Under the pieces are notes generated by a model. That model did no database searches, was not told where the DNA came from, and saw only the letters and a program-made list of their open reading frames with translations. Positions 1 through 7,660 of a DNA stretch of 64,000 bases are shown here, one piece after another. The stretch's first letter is position 1, and every line of letters begins with the position of its first letter. The position numbers were made by a program, and so were the translations under genes. Source of the stretch: Bellilinea sp040754815 (GTDB lineage: Bacteria > Chloroflexota > Anaerolineae > Anaerolineales > Anaerolineaceae); assembly GCA_040754815.1 (NCBI GenBank), contig JBFMBX010000004.1, positions 186,001-250,000 on the forward strand, written 5' to 3'.

Positions 1-30
1 GTTCGTAAGGTTGTTCCCTTTCACTCATGC

Positions 31-36
31 TATAAT
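31..36 (+). promoter_or_regulatory. candidate -10 box before lipoprotein gene
   Basis: A perfect TATAAT hexamer lies 32 bases before the TTG start of the lipoprotein gene. The only -35-like hexamer nearby, TTGTTC at 11-16, is just 14 bases away, which is short. The call therefore rests on the -10 box alone. Confidence 0.35.
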
Positions 37-68
37 TAGCCTGATCAAATAATCTTGGCTGATTATAC

Positions 69-1712
69 TTGAATCAAAGAAAAACGAATACGATTGTCTT
101 GCTTGTGAATCTTACACGCCAAAAAATAGGGGCATATTATAAATTTCTCCTCGTGGTGGGGGCCGTTCTTGCTTTTCTCCCGCTGGTTAGTTGTACTCAA
201 ACCCCAGTTACCCCGGGTGAAAACGTTACCGTAACCATAATTGATAAGGGTGAGGAGATCGAAATTGCTATCCCCCTGGGTTCAAGCGTGGCTGATGCTT
301 TGAATTTTGGAAAAATTGAATTAGAAGCCTTAGATCGTACAGAACCGCCTTCTTTTACCCTGATTACCCAACCAACTACCATCATAATAACCAGAGTTCG
401 GGAGGAATTTGAACAGGAAGAAGTTGTCATTCCTTTTGAAAGGCAAACCGTAAAAAACGAGAGTTTACCCGAAGGTGAGTCTCTGTTGGTGCAACCGGGA
501 GAAAACGGGCTTCAACAAGTCACCTATCGTAAATTGATTGAAAACGAGGTTGAGGTTTCTCGTACCGTATTCAAAGTGGAAACCATAAAAGAAGCCAGAC
601 CGGAAATTGTCATGGTAGGCATACAATCCCCTTTTGTGCCATTGGAAATTCCGGGAAGACTCGCTTACCTGACCGCCGGCAATGCGTGGGTTATCGAAGG
701 TAATACCCGCCAACGCCGCCCCATTATTACCACCGGCGACCTGGATGGAAGAGTTTTTTCTCTTTCACCCAATCGCGAATGGCTGCTTTTTAGTCGTAAG
801 TCGGCAGAAGAAAATGAAATCAATACCCTTTGGATCATCAATTTAAACCAAGAAAATGCCCAGCCGATCAACCTCAACGTAAAAAATATTATCCATTTTG
901 CCACCTGGATGCCCAATCGCACGGCCACTATTCTGTACTCCACCGTCGAACCTCGTTCAACCGCCCCGGGCTGGCAGGCCAATAACGACTTAAGGAGATT
1001 GGTATTCAACGGAAATGGCAGGATTGTGCGAGACGAAGCCATCGTCGAAACCAATGCCGGTGGAATTTATGGATGGTGGGGAACAAATTTTCATATATCT
1101 CCAGACGGGGAGAAGATTGCCTTTTCTCGCCCCGATGCCGTAGGAATGGTTAATCAAGAGGAAGGTTCCCTGGAAACACTTCTCGATCTCTTGCCCTTTC
1201 AAACCCGCTCGGATTGGGCATGGGTGCCCGGTATTGAGTGGAGTGCCGATGGGCAGGTACTTTATCTGGTCTATCATGCCCCCATAGGCGGGGTAAACGA
1301 TCCCGAATCTTCGCCTCTTTTCGACCTGAATGCTTATATTCTTCCTTCCGGGCCGTTAGTAAATCTGGCACAACAAACCGGCATGTTCGCTTATCCAAGC
1401 ATTTCCAAAGAAACCAATCCGACCTGGCTCGCTTTTTTAGAAGCCATATTTCCCGAACAGAGCGAAAGTAGTCGCTACCGCCTTATTACCATGCAGCCGG
1501 ATGGGTCGAATCGCAGGGTAATTTTTCCATCCGAAGGAGCGGCCGGTTTGGACCCTCAAAAGGTTGTCTGGTCACCAACTTCTTCGGATGGTTCCGCTAC
1601 CGGTTTTTTGGGGTTTGTTTATCAGGGTAATGTGTGGATAGTTTCCACACAAGATTGGCAGCCCCGACAGGTTACCGGCGATAATTTAATCACCCGTATA
1701 GATTGGAAATAA
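69..1712 (+). CDS. G5-domain lipoprotein with TolB-like propeller
   Basis: Predicted lipoprotein anchored on the outer face of the cytoplasmic membrane. A hydrophobic segment at about residues 25-41 ends in the lipobox LVSC, with the lipidated cysteine near 42. Residues about 50-110 resemble the DUF348 beta-grasp module that often precedes G5 domains. Residues about 115-185 look like a G5 domain, a family linked to cell-wall sugar binding. From about 195 to the end, PD40/TolB-like blades recur (for example SPNREWLLFSR, SPDGEKIAFSR, SADGQVLYLVY). The frame opens with TTG at 69. A GTG at 105 would give a more normal 30-residue signal peptide, so the start is uncertain. The combination of a wall-binding module and a propeller suggests an envelope binding or scaffolding role; no catalytic motif is visible. 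Confidence 0.75.
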   Translation: MNQRKTNTIVLLVNLTRQKIGAYYKFLLVVGAVLAFLPLVSCTQTPVTPGENVTVTIIDKGEEIEIAIPLGSSVADALNFGKIELEALDRTEPPSFTLITQPTTIIITRVREEFEQEEVVIPFERQTVKNESLPEGESLLVQPGENGLQQVTYRKLIENEVEVSRTVFKVETIKEARPEIVMVGIQSPFVPLEIPGRLAYLTAGNAWVIEGNTRQRRPIITTGDLDGRVFSLSPNREWLLFSRKSAEENEINTLWIINLNQENAQPINLNVKNIIHFATWMPNRTATILYSTVEPRSTAPGWQANNDLRRLVFNGNGRIVRDEAIVETNAGGIYGWWGTNFHISPDGEKIAFSRPDAVGMVNQEEGSLETLLDLLPFQTRSDWAWVPGIEWSADGQVLYLVYHAPIGGVNDPESSPLFDLNAYILPSGPLVNLAQQTGMFAYPSISKETNPTWLAFLEAIFPEQSESSRYRLITMQPDGSNRRVIFPSEGAAGLDPQKVVWSPTSSDGSATGFLGFVYQGNVWIVSTQDWQPRQVTGDNLITRIDWK

Positions 1713-1743
1713 ATCAAAACACCAGAAAGGTATTGGACTTGCA

Positions 1744-2703
1744 ATGAGAATTTTAGTTACCGGCGCAGCAGGATTTTTAGGTTCACATCTTTGTGAGCGG
1801 TTGTTAAACGAAGGGCATTCGGTAGTCGGCATGGACAATTTCATCACAGGCAGCCCGGAAAATCTTGCCCATTTATCGAACAACCCCAAATTTGAATTTA
1901 TCCGTCACGATGTTGCCAATTTTATCTTTGTCCCCGGCAAAGTGGATGCTGTTCTCCATTTTGCCTCACCCGCCAGCCCCAATCCCGCTTCCCCTTATGG
2001 GTATACCAATTTGCCCATCCAAACCATGAAAGCCGGCGCATTGGGAACACACAATACGCTAGGGGTAGCCCGCGCACACAAGGCACGTTATCTCCTTGCC
2101 TCAACCAGTGAAATTTACGGCGACCCCCTCGAACACCCTCAAAAAGAGACTTACTGGGGGCATGTTGACCCGATTGGTATTCGCTCGGTTTATGATGAAG
2201 CAAAACGATTTGCCGAAGCATTAACCATGGCCTATCATCGGTATCACGGCCTCGATACCCGCATCGTCCGCATTTTCAACACTTACGGACCGAGAATGCG
2301 ATTGGATGATGGTCGCGTTGTCCCCAATTTTATTCAACAAGCCTTGCGCGGCGAACCGCTCACGGTATATGGCGATGGCTCTCAGACGCGCAGTTTTTGT
2401 TATGTGGACGATCTGATTGAGGGTATTTACCGCTTGTTGATGTCCGATGAACATTACCCCGTCAACATTGGTAACCCGGAAGAAATTACCATCATGGAAT
2501 TTGCAGAAACCATCAACCGGCTGGTAGGTAATAAGGCCGGCATTGTGATTAAAGAACAATCCCGCCTGGGTGATGATCCACAACGCAGGCGGCCCGACAT
2601 CACGCGTGCAAAGGAAATCCTGAAATGGCAGCCAACGATTTCATTGGAAGAGGGCATCCGAAGAACAATTCCCTATTTCAGAGCAAAAATGGGCCTGGAA
2701 TGA
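1744..2703 (+). CDS. UDP-glucuronate decarboxylase-like NAD-dependent epimerase/dehydratase
   Basis: Extended short-chain dehydrogenase of 319 residues. The N-terminal NAD-binding motif GAAGFLG is at 7-13, the catalytic Tyr-Lys pair (YDEAK) at 150-154, and TSEIYGD at about 121-127. Closest in style to UDP-glucuronic acid decarboxylases (UXS), which make UDP-xylose for glycans, through motifs such as RIFNTYGPRM and GDGSQTRSF. Substrate cannot be fixed from sequence, and UDP-glucose or dTDP-sugar dehydratases share the fold. An AGAAAGG stretch at 1724-1730 may act as ribosome site. Its stop overlaps the next start (ATGA), so it is probably translationally coupled to the GtrA gene, pointing to surface polysaccharide or glycolipid synthesis. 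Confidence 0.85.
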   Translation: MRILVTGAAGFLGSHLCERLLNEGHSVVGMDNFITGSPENLAHLSNNPKFEFIRHDVANFIFVPGKVDAVLHFASPASPNPASPYGYTNLPIQTMKAGALGTHNTLGVARAHKARYLLASTSEIYGDPLEHPQKETYWGHVDPIGIRSVYDEAKRFAEALTMAYHRYHGLDTRIVRIFNTYGPRMRLDDGRVVPNFIQQALRGEPLTVYGDGSQTRSFCYVDDLIEGIYRLLMSDEHYPVNIGNPEEITIMEFAETINRLVGNKAGIVIKEQSRLGDDPQRRRPDITRAKEILKWQPTISLEEGIRRTIPYFRAKMGLE

Positions 2704-3164
2704 TTCTGACGAACAGCCGTGAACGAACCCGCTTTATTCGTTTTGCCGTTGTCGGCGCAATCGGCGCCGTCATCGACTTTGGAGTTTTCAATTTACTCAC
2801 CCATTCCTTTTCTTTTTTTCGGGAAAATGCGGTCTTTGCTCAGGCAATCTCATTTACGCTGGCGGTGTTTAGTAATTTCACCTGGAATCGAATTTGGACC
2901 TTTCCCGATGCGCGAAGCAAACCACTCGTAAAGCAATGGACTCAGTTTGTAATAGTCAGCGTGATTGGTTTATCCATTCGCACGCCCATTTTTCTGTGGT
3001 TGGAAGGATTGCTGATACGCCTCTTTGGTGGGTTGTTCCCCAAAGGCGCAGTTGCACCCATTGTCATCGCGCATAATGCCTCACTTGCGATTGTAATTGG
3101 TACGGTAATGATCTGGAACTTTATTGCTAACCGCTATTGGACGTATAATGATGTGACCAGTTAA
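2700..3164 (+). CDS. GtrA-like membrane protein
   Basis: Small polytopic protein of 154 residues with about four membrane segments. It begins with a short basic stretch followed by FAVVGAIGAVIDFGVFNLL, typical of the GtrA family. Family members are thought to help move undecaprenyl-phosphate-linked sugars across the membrane for teichoic acid, O-antigen or arabinogalactan modification. I chose the ATG at 2700 because it overlaps the previous stop as ATGA and gives a normal GtrA length. An in-frame ATG at 2625 would add 25 non-homologous residues from inside the upstream gene. The stop overlaps the next gene as TAATG, so three genes are tightly coupled. Confidence 0.85.
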   Translation: MILTNSRERTRFIRFAVVGAIGAVIDFGVFNLLTHSFSFFRENAVFAQAISFTLAVFSNFTWNRIWTFPDARSKPLVKQWTQFVIVSVIGLSIRTPIFLWLEGLLIRLFGGLFPKGAVAPIVIAHNASLAIVIGTVMIWNFIANRYWTYNDVTS

Positions 3165-4351
3165 TGCCCAATATGACAGACACACCTTCTTCTGAAGAAA
3201 CCTTTACCAGCCCGCCCCCAATCCGCTCCCTGCGGGAATTGATTGATATGGTCTCCGGCAGGAGCATCAAAGATCAGATACCTCAGGAAGATGCCGGCTA
3301 TGCGGAAATTTTACCGTTCCCCTTCCTTGCGCTGGTCGGGCAAAAGGAAATGAAGATCGCGTTATGTTTGACATTGATCAACCCCGAAATCGGCGGTGTG
3401 CTGTTGATTGGTCCTCGCGGGACGGGTAAGACCACGGCAGTCCGCTCTTTAATTGATCTGCTCCCCCCTGTTGAGCGAAGCGCCTGCTTCTATGGCTGTT
3501 TACCGGAAGATATTGAAGCGTTTGGTATGGATGGCGTCTGTCCGGATTGTGCGCGGAAATTTGCGGAAGGTAAATCCCTAACCATTCAGGATCGCGTAAA
3601 ACTGGTGGAATTACCGTTGAATGCTAAACTGGAAGATGTCATTGGCGGAATTGACGAACGCGCAGCCGTCCACGACCGGCTTCGTCTCAAACGTGGTATC
3701 CTTGCCCATGCCGACTTGAACATCCTTTACGCTGATGAAGTCAATTTACTGGACGATGAGATTGTTGACGCAATTTTAGATGCCTCCGCAACCGGCAATT
3801 ACACCGTCAGGCGCGGGCCGATCAGCGCCACCTATCGAGCCCGGTTCACCTTGATCGGCTCGATGAACCCGGAGGAAGGCAATTTGCGTCCTCAAATTAT
3901 GGACCGTTTTGGTTTACGCGTGATCGTCAAAGGCCTTGAAGAACCGCAAGAGAGGCTGGAAGCCTATCATCGTACCCATTTATATCGTCAAAACCCACGC
4001 AAAATGATTTCATTGTATCAGGCCGAATCGGCTCTTGCAGCAGAAGAGATCGCCATCGCCAGGCAAATCCTTCCACAGGTGGAACTACCGGAAGAGATAG
4101 CCAGTTTCGGCATAAAACTGATCCAGAAAATGGAAATCGACTCGCTGCGCGCAGAAATAACCTTATTTGAGGCGGCTCGCGCCTACGCAGCAGCCGATAA
4201 CCGAACCCGCGTGACACTCGATGATTTGAAGCAGGTTGCGCCAATGGCATTGCGCTTGCGCCGTTCCCGTTTCATGATAGATTATTTCAAGGATCGTAAT
4301 CATGAGGAACAAGAAATCAGAAAGACCATTGATGAAGTTTTGAAAGCCTGA
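3164..4351 (+). CDS. Magnesium-chelatase subunit I-like AAA+ ATPase
   Basis: AAA+ ATPase of 395 residues resembling BchI/ChlI. Walker A is GPRGTGKT at about 83-90, Walker B with DEVN at about 191-194, and a sensor segment GSMNPEEG lies near 233. The CFYGC...CPDC cysteines at about 108, 112, 126 and 129 could bind a metal. The family motor works with a D subunit (vWA) and an H subunit to insert Mg2+ into protoporphyrin, or as a MoxR-like remodelling motor. No D or H subunit and no other pigment gene is visible here, so chlorophyll synthesis is not supported. The start overlaps the GtrA stop as TAATG. The next gene, 17 bases on, belongs to the URO-D family. Confidence 0.8.
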   Translation: MPNMTDTPSSEETFTSPPPIRSLRELIDMVSGRSIKDQIPQEDAGYAEILPFPFLALVGQKEMKIALCLTLINPEIGGVLLIGPRGTGKTTAVRSLIDLLPPVERSACFYGCLPEDIEAFGMDGVCPDCARKFAEGKSLTIQDRVKLVELPLNAKLEDVIGGIDERAAVHDRLRLKRGILAHADLNILYADEVNLLDDEIVDAILDASATGNYTVRRGPISATYRARFTLIGSMNPEEGNLRPQIMDRFGLRVIVKGLEEPQERLEAYHRTHLYRQNPRKMISLYQAESALAAEEIAIARQILPQVELPEEIASFGIKLIQKMEIDSLRAEITLFEAARAYAAADNRTRVTLDDLKQVAPMALRLRRSRFMIDYFKDRNHEEQEIRKTIDEVLKA

Positions 4352-4368
4352 AACATGGGAAGAATGGC

Positions 4369-5352
4369 ATGAAGTCAATTACCCATCGAGAGAGAATTGA
4401 GAAATGTCTTAACGGAGAAATTCCTGACCGTCCTCCGGTTGCACTTTGGCGTCACTTCCCGGTAGATGACCAAACCCCAGAGGGTCTGGCAGCGGCTATT
4501 GCCAACTTTCAACAAACCTTCGATTTTGATTTCATCAAAGTTACCCCCGCCTCCTCATTTTGCATCAAGGATTGGGGAGTCCGCGATGTCTGGCGCGGCA
4601 ACCCAGAGGGAACGCGCGAATATGAAGAACCGCTTATTCGAGATTTTGATGATTGGCGAAAACTGAAAATATTACCTCCCACAAGGGGACATCTGGGGGA
4701 AATGCTGGCGTGCCTCAAATTAATTCGGGATGAATTTTCATCCACCACTCCCATTATTCAAACCATCTTCAGCCCGCTTTCACAGGCCAAAAATCTGGTC
4801 GGTAAAAACCATCTCCTCTACCATATGCGTGCCTCATCCGACGCTGTGCACGAAGGTCTGAAAACCATTACCCAAACGACGCTGGCTTTCCTTGAAGAGC
4901 TAAAGAAATCAGGTGTGGATGGCATTTTCTACGCCGTTCAACACGCTCAATACGAAATTCTCACACCAACCGAATTCGAAGAATTCGGCCGCCGCTACGA
5001 TTTGCAGATACTCGAGGCAGCCCGTTCATTCTGGCTCAATGTTGGACACATCCACGGCGAAAATATCATGTTCGATCAGGTATGTGATTACCCCGTACAG
5101 GTTCTCAACTGGCACGACCGGCAAACCGTTCCCTCTTTAAAAGCAGGGCAGGAAAAATTCAACGGTGTGGTTTGCGGCGGCTTAAGACAATGGGAAACGT
5201 TGGTACTGGGCACACCAGAACAAGTGATGCAGGAAGCGCGGGATGCCATCCATCTGACCGGCGGTCAGCGGTTCATTCTAGGTACAGGCTGTGTCGTTCC
5301 AATCACTGCTCCTTATGGAAATATTCTCGCCGCCCGTCGTGCGGTTGGATGA
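4369..5352 (+). CDS. Uroporphyrinogen decarboxylase (URO-D) family protein
   Basis: Protein of 327 residues with the URO-D superfamily pattern: N-terminal RIEKCLNGEIPDRPPVALWR, a central barrel, and C-terminal FILGTGCVVPITAPYGNI. The family holds both true heme-pathway uroporphyrinogen decarboxylases (HemE) and corrinoid/thiol methyltransferases of the MtaA/CmuA type. The usual HemE N-terminal motif PVWxMRQAGR is absent (here PVALWRHFPVDD), so I do not call it hemE. GHIHGEN near 226 and two C-terminal cysteines could serve zinc-dependent methyl transfer, but this is inference. It sits between an Mg-chelatase-like ATPase and rsmD with short gaps. Confidence 0.7.
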   Translation: MKSITHRERIEKCLNGEIPDRPPVALWRHFPVDDQTPEGLAAAIANFQQTFDFDFIKVTPASSFCIKDWGVRDVWRGNPEGTREYEEPLIRDFDDWRKLKILPPTRGHLGEMLACLKLIRDEFSSTTPIIQTIFSPLSQAKNLVGKNHLLYHMRASSDAVHEGLKTITQTTLAFLEELKKSGVDGIFYAVQHAQYEILTPTEFEEFGRRYDLQILEAARSFWLNVGHIHGENIMFDQVCDYPVQVLNWHDRQTVPSLKAGQEKFNGVVCGGLRQWETLVLGTPEQVMQEARDAIHLTGGQRFILGTGCVVPITAPYGNILAARRAVG

Positions 5353-5361
5353 TTAAAAAGA

Positions 5362-5925
5362 ATGAGTAACCCTCGCGTAATTGCAGGAAAAGCAAAAGGC
5401 ATGCGTTTACAGGGCGTGCCGGGAAACATAACCCGCCCAATTACCGATCGCGTCAAAGAAGCCTTATTCAATATTTTAGGTGCGGATATTGAAAATGCGA
5501 CTTTATTGGATCTGTTCGCCGGCACTGGAAGTGTTGGCATCGAGGCGCTCAGCCGTGGTGCCTCATTTGTTCACTTCAACGATATTCATCGTCTGGCGGT
5601 TTCCACCATTCGCGCCAATCTTGAACATACCCGCCTGAAAGAAAACGCAAAAGTTACTCAACAGGATGCCTTTTCGCTCATTTCCTCACCGCCCGTGCAA
5701 TCATTTGACTACATTTACATTGCCCCACCCCAATATAAGAATATGTGGAAAGAAATTCTCCTTAAATTGGACAGTAATATTCACTGGCTGGCAGAAGATG
5801 GTTGGGTGATTGTTCAAATTGACCCGCTTGAATACGAGGAAATTTCCCTGCAGAATCTCAGCGAAACACAGCAGCGGCGTTACGGCAGTACCCTGCTGGT
5901 ATTTTTCGAAAAATCATCCCGATAA
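5362..5925 (+). CDS. rsmD: RsmD-like rRNA (guanine-N2) methyltransferase
   Basis: Class I SAM-dependent methyltransferase of 187 residues, the usual RsmD length. RsmD methylates G966 of 16S rRNA. The start MSNPRVIAGKAKGMRLQGVPG is typical, and motif I is LLDLFAGTGSVGIEALSRGA at about 45-64. The catalytic motif IV, normally DPPY, reads APPQY near 119; the Asp and Tyr of the canonical motif are changed. The rest of the fold is intact, so this is probably a lineage-specific form, but the exact target base is less certain. The start is 9 bases after the URO-D stop. The stop lies 3 bases from the convergent Nudix stop. Confidence 0.82.
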   Translation: MSNPRVIAGKAKGMRLQGVPGNITRPITDRVKEALFNILGADIENATLLDLFAGTGSVGIEALSRGASFVHFNDIHRLAVSTIRANLEHTRLKENAKVTQQDAFSLISSPPVQSFDYIYIAPPQYKNMWKEILLKLDSNIHWLAEDGWVIVQIDPLEYEEISLQNLSETQQRRYGSTLLVFFEKSSR

Positions 5926-5927
5926 CG

Positions 5928-5958
5928 CTCAAATAGAAAATTCTATATTGAGTTTTTC
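5928..5958 (+). terminator. Candidate terminator for the rsmD operon
   Basis: An 11-bp stem (CTCAA+ATAGAA pairing with TTCTAT+TTGAG, one A bulged) with a two-base loop is followed by TTTTTC on the + strand. It lies inside the 3' end of the opposing Nudix gene. The stem is AT-rich, so strength is uncertain. Confidence 0.5.
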
Positions 5959-6432
5959 GTTTTCATCATACCAGTATCGAGCAAAAAAAGGGCTGTCCCC
6001 CTTATTTACCTGAAGAACTTTCGGCAACAGAATGGGTAAATCCTCCACCAGCGGCAATCCAGACAAATGATTCGCCGGCACCCATTCCAGTTGCCCCTCA
6101 GGGGAGTCGGTTAGATCTTCCTGATCAGTCTCACCTCGAAAGACGAACAAGCCAATGCCGGTTTCTTCACCGGCATCAATCATCACAACCCCGCACAACC
6201 ACAGATCAGGAACCGTCAGACCTGTTTCTTCGAATAATTCACGGCGGGCAGCAGAAAGCACATCCTCGCCTCGTTCGATATGACCCCCAATGCCGTTATA
6301 AAGATTAGCCCACAAACGCTTGTTGGGGCGCCCCTTGATCAGCAACAATCGGTCTCCCCGCTGGATAAAAATCAATGTGCGCGGGATGATGCGAAACCGA
6401 TTGTTGCTGACGCCTTGATCCTTCCTCGGCAT
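5929..6432 (-). CDS. Nudix hydrolase
   Basis: Nudix family pyrophosphohydrolase of 167 residues. The Nudix box is complete and begins GGHIERGEDVLSAARREL, followed by EETGL, matching Gx5Ex7REUxEExGU. These enzymes cleave nucleoside diphosphates linked to another group; a substrate such as an oxidised nucleotide or an ADP-sugar cannot be chosen from sequence. The gene is last in a minus-strand group with the phosphofructokinase 7 bases upstream, so they are probably co-transcribed. The C-terminal tail overlaps the rsmD terminator. Confidence 0.88.
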   Translation of the reverse strand: MPRKDQGVSNNRFRIIPRTLIFIQRGDRLLLIKGRPNKRLWANLYNGIGGHIERGEDVLSAARRELFEETGLTVPDLWLCGVVMIDAGEETGIGLFVFRGETDQEDLTDSPEGQLEWVPANHLSGLPLVEDLPILLPKVLQVNKGDSPFFARYWYDENEKLNIEFSI

Positions 6433-6439
6433 TTGAGGA

Positions 6440-7609
6440 TCAACTCAAAAACATGGGAACGCCCATGAAATCGCGAATCTTCGGTCTATAATTTTCGATA
6501 TCGTAATACGCAGGTACATCCACTCGTTTTCTACCCGCCAGCACCATCTCAATCGGCACGGTCGTGTATTTTCCGCCATGCAAGGCGACCATTTTGCCGG
6601 TCTCATTGCGCCGAATCAGCTGGACTGCCATCGTACCAAACGACATTGCCACCATACGATCCAGCGAATCGGGTGCTCCGGAACGCATGAGATAGGCCAG
6701 TTGTTGATACATGGTATGCTGACCGGTAAGCCGCTTGATCTCCTCGCAAACAATTTGCCCGATCCCTCCCAATTTTCGGTGACCGTAGGCATCCGCTTCT
6801 CCGCTTTCCACCACATCACCCCCTTCCATGATTGCCCCTTCCGAAATGGTCATGATTGCATAATTGGAAGGATTGCGGCGTTTATCCGCCATTAGAAAAT
6901 CGGCCAGTTTTTGCATATTGAATGGAACTTCCGAAATAATGGCGCGGTCAACATAGGCAAGATAAGCCGTGATCAGGCTAGTTTCACCGGAATTGCGGCC
7001 AAACAGCTCCACTACACCGATGCGCTCATGAGAACCTACCGATGTCCGCATATTGGTGATGAATTCCACACTACGAGTCACGGCGGTTGAAAAGCCAATA
7101 CAATAATCGGTGCCGAAAATATCATTATCCATCGTTTTCGGACAGGCAACAATCGGGAAGCCTTCTTTGTGCAGGCGAACCGCAAAAGAAAGCGTATCAT
7201 CACCGCCGATTGGCACCAGAACATCAACACCCAGATTTCCTAAAACTTCCAGAACATAATCGGTATAATCCAGTTTTTCTTCCCCCGGAACTTTTTTACC
7301 GTAATTGGAATTTTTGAGAAAATCTGGCGCATCCTTCAGCGATACTCTTTGGGGATTGGTGCGCGAAGTATGCAGCACCGTACCGCCGGTGCGGTCAATC
7401 GTGCGCACATCTTCTTCATGCAATTCCCGAATATAATAATCCCGCGTTGACGGTTCATTCTGGTTGTAGTGCAGCAAACCTGCCCACCCCCGTCGTATAC
7501 CCAGCACACGATATCCCTGTTCCAAAGCGTTCATCACAACCGCTTTGATGCATGGGTTTAGCCCCGGCACATCACCACCGCCGGTTAGAATACCGATTGT
7601 TTTCGTCAT
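6440..7609 (-). CDS. pfp: 6-phosphofructokinase, probably PPi-dependent
   Basis: Phosphofructokinase of 389 residues acting on fructose 6-phosphate in glycolysis. N-terminal GILTGGGDVPGLN binds phosphate. The two residues that separate donor types are both PPi-like: GGDD (ATP enzymes have GGDG) and PKTMDND (ATP enzymes have PGTIDND). This suggests pyrophosphate rather than ATP as donor, though some ATP enzymes of the long clade also carry the Lys. An ATG at 7621 is in frame, but the GGAGGTG at 7613-7619 overlaps it and sits correctly for the ATG at 7609. A promoter inside the 3' end of the upstream kinase gene can drive it. Confidence 0.87.
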   Translation of the reverse strand: MTKTIGILTGGGDVPGLNPCIKAVVMNALEQGYRVLGIRRGWAGLLHYNQNEPSTRDYYIRELHEEDVRTIDRTGGTVLHTSRTNPQRVSLKDAPDFLKNSNYGKKVPGEEKLDYTDYVLEVLGNLGVDVLVPIGGDDTLSFAVRLHKEGFPIVACPKTMDNDIFGTDYCIGFSTAVTRSVEFITNMRTSVGSHERIGVVELFGRNSGETSLITAYLAYVDRAIISEVPFNMQKLADFLMADKRRNPSNYAIMTISEGAIMEGGDVVESGEADAYGHRKLGGIGQIVCEEIKRLTGQHTMYQQLAYLMRSGAPDSLDRMVAMSFGTMAVQLIRRNETGKMVALHGGKYTTVPIEMVLAGRKRVDVPAYYDIENYRPKIRDFMGVPMFLS

Positions 7610-7632
7610 GTTCACCTCCACATCGGATAAAA

Positions 7633-7660
7633 ATTATAATGGCTCATGCCAGCACATCAA
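7633..7660 (-). promoter_or_regulatory. Promoter of the phosphofructokinase gene
   Basis: On the minus strand TTGATG (7660-7655) and TATAAT (7638-7633) are separated by 16 bases. It overlaps the last codons of the histidine kinase gene. The start codon follows about 24 bases after the -10 box, with a strong Shine-Dalgarno sequence between. Confidence 0.65.

Noticed and set aside
2625..2699. N-terminal extension of the GtrA gene from ATG 2625
   Set aside because: It would overlap 79 bases of the upstream epimerase gene and add sequence unlike GtrA; the ATGA-coupled start at 2700 is preferred.
3164..5352. Photosynthesis or bacteriochlorophyll locus
   Set aside because: Only one BchI-like ATPase is present, with no D/H subunits, no reaction-centre genes, and the URO-D neighbour lacks the HemE N-terminal motif.
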